A stretch of 16,029 bases of DNA from contig JBELBV010000048.1 of assembly GCA_042095135.1 (NCBI GenBank), positions 1 to 16,029 on the forward strand. The letters are read 5' to 3'. A program made the position numbers and the translations under genes. Below the pieces are notes generated by a model. It did no database searches and was not told the origin of the DNA. It saw nothing but the letters and a program-made list of their open reading frames with translations. The stretch comes from UA16 sp042095135 (lineage in GTDB: Bacteria; Bacteroidota; Bacteroidia; Flavobacteriales_D; Sanyastnellaceae). Below are positions 7,128 to 15,459 of the stretch, piece after piece; position 1 is the stretch's first letter, and each line of letters opens with the position of its first letter.

Positions 7128-7149
7128 AAATCGCCGTGGCACGGCATTT
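7128..7149 (+). terminator. Bulged hairpin between the GlmU-like gene and lon
   Basis: AAAT and GCCGTG pair with CACGGC and ATTT, giving about 10 bp with one bulged C and a tight centre around G7139. It is 35 bases after the GlmU-like stop codon. The stem is good but the downstream run is only ATTTGTCC, so termination would be partial. It could also be an operator for lon. It overlaps the sigma-54-like motif. Confidence 0.4.
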
Positions 7150-7152
7150 GTC
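7137..7152 (+). promoter_or_regulatory. Sigma-54-like -24/-12 motif upstream of lon
   Basis: TGGCACGGCATTTGTC matches TGGCACG-N4-TTGCW with the full -24 half and correct GG-N10 spacing, but GT in place of GC at -12. Transcription would start near 7162, leaving about 25 bases to the lon ATG. The palindrome here could create the match by chance, so the call is tentative. Confidence 0.25.
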
Positions 7153-7187
7153 CTAGAGGTGGCGACAAAGAATGAACCAGGCAACAC

Positions 7188-9614
7188 ATGTTTGAAGACC
7201 AACACGAAGAAGAAGGATGGGGATTGAGTGATGCCCAAGACCACGAGTTCATACCGCTGATCTCGGCAGAAGACGAGGAGGCGATGCAGAAAGAGGAGGT
7301 TCCCGAAGACCTTCCTCTCCTGTCCCTGCGCAATACCGTATTGTTTCCAGGTGTGGTCATCCCCATCACGGTTGGCCGAGACCGGTCCATCCGGTTGGTG
7401 AAGGAGGCTCACAAGCTCGAGCACCGGATTGGTGTAGTGAGTCAAAAAAACGATGACATCGAAATCCCCAACGGCGAAGACCTCAACGAAGTCGGAACTG
7501 TGGCGAAGGTCATCAAGATGTTGCGCATGCCCGATGGCAGCAACACGGTCATCCTTCAAGGCCAAAAACGATTCAAGTGGACGGAAATCGTTCAAGAGGA
7601 ACCGTACATGAAGGCACGCGTGGTTGAATACGACGCAGAGAACCTCCCCAAAAAAGACGACGAACACGAAGCGCTAATGCAGAGTTTGAAGGAGCTCGCC
7701 GTAGAGATCATTCAACTCAGCCCGAACATTCCTTCCGAAGCCGGTTTCGCCATCAAAAGCATCGAGAGTTTGACCTTCCTGGTCAATTTCATCGGTTCAA
7801 ACATGAACGCTCCAGTGGAAGAAAAGCAAGCACTGCTCGAAGTGGCCGGCATCAAAGCCCGCGCGCGTCGGGTATTGGAATTGCTCAACAAGGAAAAGCA
7901 GATGCTCTCGCTGAAGCGTGACATCCAAACCAAGGTCAAGGGCGAACTCGACCAACAGCAACGCGAGTATTTCCTCAATCAACAGCTGAAGCAAATCCAG
8001 GAAGAACTCGGCAACAACCCACAAGCACAGGAGGTCGCCGAACGCAAGCTGCGCGCTGAATCCATGGAATGGCCGGCCCACGCCAAAGAGGCGTTCGACA
8101 AGGAAATCTTGAAACTCGAGCGCATGAATTCCCAAAGTGCGGAATACAGCGTGCAAGCCAACTATGTCGACTTGATGCTGGATTTGCCTTGGGAAAAGAA
8201 ATCCCTGGACAACTTCGACCTCCACCATGCCCAGGCCGTACTCGATGAAGATCACTATGGCCTCGACAAGGTGAAGGAGCGCATCATTGAGCACCTTGCC
8301 GTTTTGAAAATCAAGGGCGACCTCAAGGCCCCCATCATTTGCCTATACGGCCCTCCGGGTGTCGGGAAGACGTCCCTCGGACGCAGCGTTGCTAAAACCC
8401 TCGGTCGTGAATACGTTCGCATGAGCCTGGGCGGACTGCGCGATGAAGCGGAAATTCGCGGGCACCGCAAAACGTACATTGGCGCCATGCCCGGTCGCAT
8501 CTTGCAGAACTTGAAAAAGGCGGGGACATCCAACCCGCTGTTTGTGCTAGACGAAATCGATAAGCTTGGACGCGACCACCACGGCGATCCGTCGAGCGCC
8601 ATGCTCGAAGTCCTTGATCCGGAACAAAACAGCGCTTTCCACGACAATTACCTCGACCTCGATTACGACTTGAGCAACGTCATGTTCCTCGCGACATGCA
8701 ACAGCCTCGCCTCCATTCAACCCGCCCTTCGCGACCGCATGGAGATCATCGAAGTGACCGGTTACACGGTGGAGGAAAAGGTGCAGATTGCAAAGCGCCA
8801 CCTGGTACCCAAGCACCTGAACGAAACGGGAATCACGTCGAAGCAACTCAAACTTCCGGTCAAAACCATCGAGGCCGTAGTCGAACAATACACTTCGGAA
8901 AGCGGCGTGCGCGGATTGGAAAAACGCATCGGCAAATTGGTGCGCAACCGCGCTAAAGAACTCGCATTGGAGGAAGAGTTCACCGTTGAAGTTACCGCTG
9001 ATCAACTTCCTGACGTCCTCGGTCCCTCTCGTGAAAAGGACCGCTACCAAGGCAACGACACGCCAGGAGTCGTCACCGGGCTTGCCTGGACGCCACATGG
9101 CGGGGACATCCTCTTCATTGAAACGTCCCTCACGAAAGGAAATGGAAAGCTGACCCTGACCGGTAACTTGGGAGATGTCATGAAGGAAAGCGCCATCATC
9201 GCGCTCGAATACATCAAGTCCCACGCGGAAGAACTCGGCTTGGACGCTGATGAATTAAATAAACGTAACGTGCACCTGCATGTGCCCCAGGGCGCCATCC
9301 CAAAAGACGGCCCGAGTGCCGGCATTACCATGGTCTCGGCGATGGTATCGGCCTTCACCCGACGCAAAATCCGCAATGCGGTTGCGATGACCGGTGAAAT
9401 CACCTTGCGCGGTCAGGTACTCCCGGTTGGAGGCATCAAGGAAAAAATCCTTGCGGCAAAACGAGCCGGTATCAAAGAAATTATCCTTTGCGAACGCAAC
9501 CGCCAAGACATCGATGAGATCGATGCACGTTACCTCAAAGGCCTCACTTTCACCTTCGTTTCAGACATCATGGAAGTGGTGGACCGGGCGTTGTTGCAAA
9601 CCAAAGCAGGGTAA
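7188..9614 (+). CDS. lon: ATP-dependent protease Lon
   Basis: An 808-residue cytoplasmic serine protease of the LonA type, which unfolds and degrades damaged and regulatory proteins. Residues about 41-245 form the substrate-binding N-domain (LPLLSLRNTVLFPGVVIPIT). A coiled helical region follows (residues 246-340). The AAA+ module has Walker A GPPGVGKT (388-395), Walker B LFVLDEID (451-458) and FLATCN (500-505). The protease domain has catalytic S710 in PKDGPSAG and K753 in GGIKEK, with the 43-residue spacing seen in E. coli Lon (S679/K722). Length is normal, and the acidic N-terminal tail (HEFIPLISAEDEEAM) is typical of Bacteroidetes Lon. The ATG at 7188 is preferred because the upstream ATG near 7172 is out of frame and stops at once. 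It heads the tight lon-porQ-cmk run. Confidence 0.97.
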   Translation: MFEDQHEEEGWGLSDAQDHEFIPLISAEDEEAMQKEEVPEDLPLLSLRNTVLFPGVVIPITVGRDRSIRLVKEAHKLEHRIGVVSQKNDDIEIPNGEDLNEVGTVAKVIKMLRMPDGSNTVILQGQKRFKWTEIVQEEPYMKARVVEYDAENLPKKDDEHEALMQSLKELAVEIIQLSPNIPSEAGFAIKSIESLTFLVNFIGSNMNAPVEEKQALLEVAGIKARARRVLELLNKEKQMLSLKRDIQTKVKGELDQQQREYFLNQQLKQIQEELGNNPQAQEVAERKLRAESMEWPAHAKEAFDKEILKLERMNSQSAEYSVQANYVDLMLDLPWEKKSLDNFDLHHAQAVLDEDHYGLDKVKERIIEHLAVLKIKGDLKAPIICLYGPPGVGKTSLGRSVAKTLGREYVRMSLGGLRDEAEIRGHRKTYIGAMPGRILQNLKKAGTSNPLFVLDEIDKLGRDHHGDPSSAMLEVLDPEQNSAFHDNYLDLDYDLSNVMFLATCNSLASIQPALRDRMEIIEVTGYTVEEKVQIAKRHLVPKHLNETGITSKQLKLPVKTIEAVVEQYTSESGVRGLEKRIGKLVRNRAKELALEEEFTVEVTADQLPDVLGPSREKDRYQGNDTPGVVTGLAWTPHGGDILFIETSLTKGNGKLTLTGNLGDVMKESAIIALEYIKSHAEELGLDADELNKRNVHLHVPQGAIPKDGPSAGITMVSAMVSAFTRRKIRNAVAMTGEITLRGQVLPVGGIKEKILAAKRAGIKEIILCERNRQDIDEIDARYLKGLTFTFVSDIMEVVDRALLQTKAG

Positions 9615-9616
9615 CC

Positions 9617-10654
9617 ATGACACGCACGCGCTCAACCGTGCTGCTTTTTGCAGCGATTTGCATCGCACAACCGGGATTCGGCCAAGGCCAAGAATCCCTG
9701 GTATTCGAGCTATCTCCCGATGCCCGAGGAGCAGCGTTGGGCAGCGCAGTGATGGCCGACCTCAATTCGGACGTGCACGGCGCAGGCTTAAATCCGTGCC
9801 TCATCGATACCGCGCGTCAAGGTGACCTGACAATTGACTACATCGACTACTTCGCTGGTGTGGGCATGACCGCGGTCAACTACCAATTGATGCCAAAAGG
9901 CAAATGGAACCGGCAAGTAGGAAGCCGCTTCATGAATCTCGGGACGTTTAGCGGCTACGACGCCGCCGGAAATGCCACCGCGGACTTTCAAGGCGGAGAT
10001 CAAATGGTCTACTTTGGGGCTAGCCGTGCCATCGATTCCGTGTGGACACTGGGTGCCCAGGGATTCGTGGGAAGCCGCCACCTCAATCGAGAAGTCGCGG
10101 GGTGGCTGGGTGCGGAGGCTTTCGTCCACGCACGCTGGAGGTCGAAGCAGCTCGCTATGGGATTGGCCGTCACCGGGTCTGGTTACCAATGGGGACTTAA
10201 AGGCGCGCAACCTACAGGTGCGCTCCCCCACAATGTACAGCTCGCACTTACCAAGGGCTTCAACAACGCTCCGTTTCGTGTCTTCTTGAAAGCCCAGCAT
10301 TTGCAAACATGGGACCTCGCCCCGCCAGGCACGTACGATGACACCGTCGATCCCATTACGCAGGAAGTCGTCGCGAATTCCACCTTCAAATTTGGCGACC
10401 AGCTTATGCGCCACATCACCATCGGCACTGCATTGTCGGCCGGAGAGGCCATGGAAATCTGGTTCGGTTTTGATTACCGCCGACGCACGGAGCTGATGGC
10501 AACAGACCGACTTAGCGGCAACGGACTGTCATTCGGGATGCAGTTTAAATTCGGTAAATTCGACGTCCGCATAGGTCGATCGCGGTACCATTTTGCCGGT
10601 GCTTCCACTCATATCGGAATCCGATTCAATCCGCGGCAATTTACCCGTTCATAA
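9617..10654 (+). CDS. porQ: Type IX secretion system protein PorQ (outer-membrane beta-barrel)
   Basis: A 345-residue outer-membrane protein. A Sec signal peptide covers about residues 1-22 (hydrophobic core VLLFAAICIA, cleavage near GFGQ). The mature start carries the PorV/PorQ-family stretch SPDARGAALGSAVMADLNSD with GAGLNPCLID. The rest alternates amphipathic strands rich in glycine and aromatics and ends FNPRQFTRS, consistent with a FadL-like barrel. PorQ and PorV belong to the T9SS family of barrels; PorV shuttles cargo to the PorU sortase, and PorQ is part of the attachment machinery in Porphyromonas. The ATG follows the lon stop codon by 2 bases, implying translational coupling. Linkage to lon and cmk supports PorQ over PorV. 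A likely cargo, the type B protein, is encoded at 991-4227. Confidence 0.85.
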   Translation: MTRTRSTVLLFAAICIAQPGFGQGQESLVFELSPDARGAALGSAVMADLNSDVHGAGLNPCLIDTARQGDLTIDYIDYFAGVGMTAVNYQLMPKGKWNRQVGSRFMNLGTFSGYDAAGNATADFQGGDQMVYFGASRAIDSVWTLGAQGFVGSRHLNREVAGWLGAEAFVHARWRSKQLAMGLAVTGSGYQWGLKGAQPTGALPHNVQLALTKGFNNAPFRVFLKAQHLQTWDLAPPGTYDDTVDPITQEVVANSTFKFGDQLMRHITIGTALSAGEAMEIWFGFDYRRRTELMATDRLSGNGLSFGMQFKFGKFDVRIGRSRYHFAGASTHIGIRFNPRQFTRS

Positions 10655-10684
10655 TCGGTTGACATGCGTTAAATTGCATCCCCG

Positions 10685-11383
10685 ATGGAACAGCGAAAAA
10701 TCAACATTGCAATCGACGGCCATTCATCAGCCGGCAAGAGCACGATGGCCAAAGCACTGGCCAAAGAGTTGAATTTTGTCTACGTTGATACCGGCGCGAT
10801 GTACCGCGCCGCGACGCTGTTTTGCATCAAGGAACGGCTGGTAGAGGGCAATGAAATTGACTCCAAGAAAATCGACCACGCTGTGGACCGCATGTACATT
10901 GGATTCAAGTACAATCCGAAGACTGAGCAACCAGAGGTACACCTAGGTGGATCCAACGTAGAGGAGGAAATCCGCTCGATGGAAGTGGCCAAGAAGGTCA
11001 GCTTGGTAGCGGCCATCCCCCGCATTCGCCACAAGTTGGTCGAATTGCAGCAACGCATGGCCGAATCGGGAGGCGTCATCATGGACGGCCGGGACATTGG
11101 TACCGTCGTCATGCCCGATGCAGAATTGAAGTTTTTCATCACTGCCGACGCACGTGTGCGCGCCGCCCGTCGCGTTGACCAATTGAAGGAATCGAATCCC
11201 GATGTGAAATTTGACGACGTACTCAACAACCTCGTCGAACGAGACCGCATCGATTCGAGCCGTGCAGTCAGCCCCCTTCGCCAAGCCGACGATGCCATCG
11301 TTCTCGATAACAGCCAGTTGACCCACGAAGAACAGTTTCAGTTCTTGTTGGTGCATGCGCGCAAAGCGATGGCGGGCGAATGA
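10685..11383 (+). CDS. cmk: (d)CMP kinase
   Basis: A 232-residue cytoplasmic kinase that transfers phosphate from ATP to CMP or dCMP in pyrimidine nucleotide synthesis. The P-loop is GHSSAGKST (residues 12-20). YVDTGAMYRA (33-42) and MDGRDIGTVVMPDAELKFFI (133-152) are family motifs for CMP binding and the core. The lid has REDRxDSxR-like arginines in VERDRIDSSRAVSPLR. Length matches the family. The gene lies 30 bases after porQ. The gap contains TTGACA at 10659-10664, but no -10 partner fits before the ATG. Its stop codon overlaps the next start codon (ATGA). Confidence 0.96.
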   Translation: MEQRKINIAIDGHSSAGKSTMAKALAKELNFVYVDTGAMYRAATLFCIKERLVEGNEIDSKKIDHAVDRMYIGFKYNPKTEQPEVHLGGSNVEEEIRSMEVAKKVSLVAAIPRIRHKLVELQQRMAESGGVIMDGRDIGTVVMPDAELKFFITADARVRAARRVDQLKESNPDVKFDDVLNNLVERDRIDSSRAVSPLRQADDAIVLDNSQLTHEEQFQFLLVHARKAMAGE

Positions 11384-14322
11384 GATGGAATCTCTTGGCC
11401 GCTGCGTTCGTCAGCACCTTTTTCCAATTTTCCACGCCCTCATTCGGACAAGCTAAGCTGCCTGATTTTCTGGCTGAGCCTCACACAGCCTATGCCGACT
11501 CGGTATTGGCCACGTTGACATTGCGCGAGCAGATCGCTCAATTGCTTATGCCACCCGTTTATGCCCATGCCACGCGTGAGCGTTGGGACGAGATGGAGCG
11601 CTGGGTTGAAGCCCATCAATTGGGTGGAGTAATCGCCATGCAAGGAGCACCCGCGCCCTACGCGGAGCGCCTGAGTCGATTGCAAGACCGTGCACGGATT
11701 CCGCTTTTGGTGTCTACCGATGCCGAATGGGGCTTGGGCATGCGCATCGATTCGACGCGTTCATGGCCTCGCGCCTTAACCTTTGGCGCGGCCAATGACA
11801 CCGCCTTGACCCGCGCCTTTGGCCGTGAGGTAGGGCGATCATTGCAGGCTATGGGCATGCACGTCAACTTTGCCCCTGTGGTCGATGTCAACAGCAACCC
11901 GGCCAACCCCGTCATAGGCAGCCGGTCGTTTGGAAGCAGCACCGAATTGGCTGGAGTCCTCGGGAGCGCTTACGCCAAGGGCATTCAAGACGTTGGAGTG
12001 CTCGCTACGGCCAAGCACTTCCCCGGCCACGGCGATACGGACGCCGACTCGCATTATGCCTTGCCCATCATTCGACACGATCGGAGTCGGCTGGATTCCG
12101 TTGAACTCGCTCCATTCCGAACGTTAATTGAGGAAGGCGCGGGCGCGATGATGGCCGCGCACTTGTACATCCCTTCGCTCGACTCCACACCCAACCAACC
12201 CTCGACCTTGAGCCGCTCCATCGTTCAAGGCATTTTGCGCGATGAACTGGGCTTCGAAGGCCTGGTGTTCACCGACGCCATGACCATGAAGGGGTTCACT
12301 TCCTTCACCCAGACTTCCACGCCCCATACGGACGCGTTGCTAGCTGGAAACGACGTGTTACTTTTCCCGGGTGAGCCTGCTGCGACGCTGGACGAGATCG
12401 AAGGACAGGTCCGCTCCGGTCGATTGGATTCCGTGCTCATCGCGGATAAATGTCGCCGAGTGTTGGCGGCTAAATCCTGGACACAAGCCGCCCAATCACC
12501 AAAGGGCCATTGGGACAGCAATTCAGCCGAAGCGCTCCACCGCCAAGTGATCAGCAAAGCACTGACTGCCGTCAAAAACGACGAACCCGGACTTCCTTTC
12601 GGCGCCCATGTGCGGCGCGTAGAACAGGTGTTTGTGGGATTCGAACCGGGGGAGTCGGAAACCAGCAACCGACTCATCCAATCCATCTTGGGCTCCAATG
12701 CTGAGGTGAATGGTGCTGCCTTGACCAAAGAGGCTTTTGAGTCCGACGGAATAAGTCAACTGGACGAGGCATTGAGCAGCGAGCCCGATTGGGTGGTGCT
12801 GCACATCGGCGGCACGTCGCACCGGGCTGCGATAGGGCACGGGGTGACCGACGCAGCCATTGATAAAATTGCCGAGTGCGCCGCACAAGCGCACAAGCGC
12901 AACGTTCCGTTTGCTTTGGTCATCTATGGCAGTCCTTACTTGGTCAATCGCTTGTCCACAGCCATCGCCTTGAGCGACGCAGTCATCGTCGCGTACCAAG
13001 ACGACACCCGCACCGTGGAAGCGGTAGCGAACGCCCTCACCGGTGCCGGTCCTGCAGGTGGCCACTTGCCGGTCGCAACGGATCATTTCCCACTGGGCCA
13101 CGGAAGGCCTTGGATGGGACGAATGCGGTTGGGGTTTTCTGCCGTCCCGATTTCGACCACCGCGGCCATTGACAGCATTGTTATCGACGCCATCGATGAA
13201 GGGGCCATGCCGGGATGCCGCGTGGTGGTCGCACACGAAGGTTCTATCGTTCACGATGGCATCTATGGAACATTGGATGGGAAACAGCCGGTGCAGGCAA
13301 GCACTCTGTACGACCTCGCCAGCATCACCAAAATCGCCGCCTCCACCCTTTCCCTCATGCGCCTTGAAGAAGAGGGCAAAATCGCCCTCAACGCCAGCCT
13401 CGACACCTACCTCCCTGAGCTCGAAGGCACGGACATGGGTAGCAGGCAACTGCGAGACGTATTGTCCCACCGCGCAGGACTTCAATCGTGGATCCCCTTT
13501 TACCTCGAAGCCCTCAAAGACAGCACCGCATTTTCGCCAGTACCCACTGAGGTCCATCTGGAACGCATATCCGACGCGTGCTACATGCGACTGGCCTGGC
13601 GAGATTCCATCTGGGACCGCATCGTCGCTTCTGAAGTCGATGCCGTTGGCACACACCGTTACAGCGACTTGGGGTACTACGCCATTCAGCGCATCATTGA
13701 AGGCCTCACAGGGAAGGGCCTTGCCCCCTACACGAGTGAGCAGTTTTATGCTCCAGGCCACTGGTACAGCCTGGGGTTTAATCCCGGGAAAAACGGTACC
13801 GCATCGGTTGCCCCCACGGAAGTGGACACCCTCTTTCGCCGGTGCACTGTTCAGGGCGACGTGCACGACCCCGGCGCGGCGATGTTGGGCGGTGTCTGCG
13901 GACACGCGGGCCTCTTCGGAAATGCCTACGACCTGACCCGGCTGATGTACATGCTTCGGATGGGCGGAACGTATGGCGGCGTGGATTTTTTCCAACCGGA
14001 AACCATTCAAGCGTGGACCCAACGTGTAGATCCTGACCCGGATCATCGGAAGGCCTGTGGTTTTGACCGTCCAGCCAACGAACGCGACGCCGGTCCGACC
14101 TGCGATGAAGTGAGTGAATCGAGTTTCGGCCATTCGGGGTTTACTGGAACGCTCGCATGGGCCGATCCGGATCACGACCTCGTTTTTGTGTTTTTGAGCA
14201 ACCGTACCTTTCCATCGGCGGAGAATCGAAAGCTGATCGATTGGGACGTCCGAACCAAAGTGCAACACCAAGTGTATAAAGCGTACGGGATTCCGTCCCG
14301 GTTCAACAGTGAAATGGAATGA
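11380..14322 (+). CDS. Fused GH3 beta-N-acetylglucosaminidase (NagZ-like) and beta-lactamase-like serine hydrolase (AmiE-like)
   Basis: A 980-residue two-enzyme fusion with an N-terminal signal peptide (about residues 1-23, ending PSFGQ), so periplasmic. Residues about 38-365 are a GH3 TIM barrel of the NagZ subgroup: KHFPGHGDTDADSH at 212-225 contains the D223-x-H225 dyad typical of N-acetylglucosaminidases, and D299 in VFTDAMTM is the predicted nucleophile. Residues about 385-575 resemble the GH3 C-terminal alpha/beta domain. Residues about 595-970 are a class C beta-lactamase-fold hydrolase: S648-I-T-K651, Y761-S-D763 and H918-S-G920 fit SxxK, YxN-like and HxG. In Bacillus subtilis, NagZ and the serine hydrolase AmiE are separate neighbouring genes that act in sequence on muropeptides, removing GlcNAc and then the peptide from MurNAc. 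The same pathway role is inferred here. Starts and stops overlap by 4 bases with cmk and bshA. Confidence 0.92.
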   Translation: MRWNLLAAAFVSTFFQFSTPSFGQAKLPDFLAEPHTAYADSVLATLTLREQIAQLLMPPVYAHATRERWDEMERWVEAHQLGGVIAMQGAPAPYAERLSRLQDRARIPLLVSTDAEWGLGMRIDSTRSWPRALTFGAANDTALTRAFGREVGRSLQAMGMHVNFAPVVDVNSNPANPVIGSRSFGSSTELAGVLGSAYAKGIQDVGVLATAKHFPGHGDTDADSHYALPIIRHDRSRLDSVELAPFRTLIEEGAGAMMAAHLYIPSLDSTPNQPSTLSRSIVQGILRDELGFEGLVFTDAMTMKGFTSFTQTSTPHTDALLAGNDVLLFPGEPAATLDEIEGQVRSGRLDSVLIADKCRRVLAAKSWTQAAQSPKGHWDSNSAEALHRQVISKALTAVKNDEPGLPFGAHVRRVEQVFVGFEPGESETSNRLIQSILGSNAEVNGAALTKEAFESDGISQLDEALSSEPDWVVLHIGGTSHRAAIGHGVTDAAIDKIAECAAQAHKRNVPFALVIYGSPYLVNRLSTAIALSDAVIVAYQDDTRTVEAVANALTGAGPAGGHLPVATDHFPLGHGRPWMGRMRLGFSAVPISTTAAIDSIVIDAIDEGAMPGCRVVVAHEGSIVHDGIYGTLDGKQPVQASTLYDLASITKIAASTLSLMRLEEEGKIALNASLDTYLPELEGTDMGSRQLRDVLSHRAGLQSWIPFYLEALKDSTAFSPVPTEVHLERISDACYMRLAWRDSIWDRIVASEVDAVGTHRYSDLGYYAIQRIIEGLTGKGLAPYTSEQFYAPGHWYSLGFNPGKNGTASVAPTEVDTLFRRCTVQGDVHDPGAAMLGGVCGHAGLFGNAYDLTRLMYMLRMGGTYGGVDFFQPETIQAWTQRVDPDPDHRKACGFDRPANERDAGPTCDEVSESSFGHSGFTGTLAWADPDHDLVFVFLSNRTFPSAENRKLIDWDVRTKVQHQVYKAYGIPSRFNSEME

Positions 14323-15449
14323 AGAACCTGCGCATCGGTTTTGTGTGTTACCCCACCTTCGGCGGATCTGGCGTCGTAGCGACCGAATTGGGCAAAGCCC
14401 TAGCGGAAAAGGGGCATGAACTCCATTTCATTACCTACAGCGCTCCGGCGCGCATGGGGAGTTTGAAAAAGAACCTTTACTACCATGAGGTCCGGGTGAG
14501 CGACTACCCGCTTTTCGACTACCAGCCCTATGAACTCGTGCTTGCCTCGAAAATGGTCGAGGTCGCTAAGGCCCACGACCTCGACCTCCTCCATGTGCAT
14601 TACGCCATACCCCATGCGAGTGCGGCGATTACAGCGCGCGATATCCTCGCCAAGGAAGGCATCGACTTGCCCATCGTCACCACGCTTCATGGTACGGACA
14701 TCACCTTGCTCGGCAAGGATCCGGCTTTTGAACCAGTGATTGCCCATGCCATCAACGAGTCCAATGCCGTCACAGCCGTGTCCCACAGCCTGAAGCGCGA
14801 TACGCTCGAATTGTTCGGGGTCAATCGGAACATTGAAGTGATCCACAACTTCATCTGCCCCTCCCATTTTGAACGGGATGCCGACGAACAATTCCGCCAA
14901 TCTGTGGCTCCACACGGAGAACCGATCATCACGCACATTTCGAATTTTCGACCGGTCAAGCGCGTTGAAGATGTGATTGACGTGTTTGCCGCTGTTCGAG
15001 CCAAACAGCCGGCCAAGTTGCTTTTGGTTGGTGACGGACCCGAGCGCTCGCGTGCGGAGAAACGTGCAGAGGAAAAAGAAATTCGCTCCGATGTGGTGAG
15101 CATTGGCAAAATCAAAAACCCCATTGAGCCGCTGCTCGTCAGTGACTTGTTTTTACTGCCTTCAGAAACAGAAAGCTTTGGGCTGTCCGCACTTGAAGCC
15201 CTCGCCGCGGGAGTGCCCGTGGTCACCTCCAATGCAGGCGGATTGCCCGAGGTCGTCGAACACGGGGTCAGCGGCTACCTCACCCCCGTGGGAGACGTTA
15301 AAGTCATGGCCCAATATGCGAACGCGTTGCTCGAAAACCCTGTCGAACACGCTGCATTCAAGAGAGCAGCCCGGGCGCGAGCTCAGGAATTTCACGTGAT
15401 GAAAATCCTCCCCCATTACGAGGCCATTTACCACCGCCTTACCCCGTAA
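14319..15449 (+). CDS. bshA: N-acetyl-alpha-D-glucosaminyl L-malate synthase BshA
   Basis: A 376-residue GT4 glycosyltransferase with the GT-B fold. It joins GlcNAc from UDP-GlcNAc to L-malate, the first step of bacillithiol synthesis. It opens IGFVCYPTFGGSGVVATELG, which is typical of BshA, with the GGSG loop at 15-18. TTLHGTDITLLG (121-132) and SNFRPVKRVEDVIDVF (208-223) mark the two half-domains. The nucleotide-sugar EX7E motif is E285-SFGLSAL-E293, followed by AAGVPVVTSNAGGLPEV. Length is normal. The start overlaps the previous stop by 4 bases (ATGA). Later enzymes of the pathway (BshB, BshC) are not in this window. The substrate, UDP-GlcNAc, is the predicted product of the GlmU-like protein upstream. 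Confidence 0.94.
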   Translation: MKNLRIGFVCYPTFGGSGVVATELGKALAEKGHELHFITYSAPARMGSLKKNLYYHEVRVSDYPLFDYQPYELVLASKMVEVAKAHDLDLLHVHYAIPHASAAITARDILAKEGIDLPIVTTLHGTDITLLGKDPAFEPVIAHAINESNAVTAVSHSLKRDTLELFGVNRNIEVIHNFICPSHFERDADEQFRQSVAPHGEPIITHISNFRPVKRVEDVIDVFAAVRAKQPAKLLLVGDGPERSRAEKRAEEKEIRSDVVSIGKIKNPIEPLLVSDLFLLPSETESFGLSALEALAAGVPVVTSNAGGLPEVVEHGVSGYLTPVGDVKVMAQYANALLENPVEHAAFKRAARARAQEFHVMKILPHYEAIYHRLTP

Positions 15450-15459
15450 CATCAACCGC

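Noticed and set aside
8547..9224. 225-codon open frame on the minus strand inside lon
   Set aside because: It is antisense to the AAA+ and protease domains of lon and its translation shows no family features.
10655..10684. TTGACA at 10659-10664 as a separate cmk promoter
   Set aside because: No -10 element fits at 16-18 bases before the cmk start codon, and Bacteroidetes promoters use a different consensus.
13043..13936. 297-codon frame on the plus strand, offset from the fusion gene
   Set aside because: It is out of frame with the serine hydrolase domain, with low-complexity Pro/Ser-rich translation. The real frame carries SxxK and HxG motifs.
12523..14271. 582-codon open frame on the minus strand inside the GH3/serine hydrolase gene
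   Set aside because: It lies wholly antisense to a well-supported gene with intact catalytic motifs, and its translation has no recognisable domain. Long antisense frames arise readily from the codon bias of GC-rich genes.
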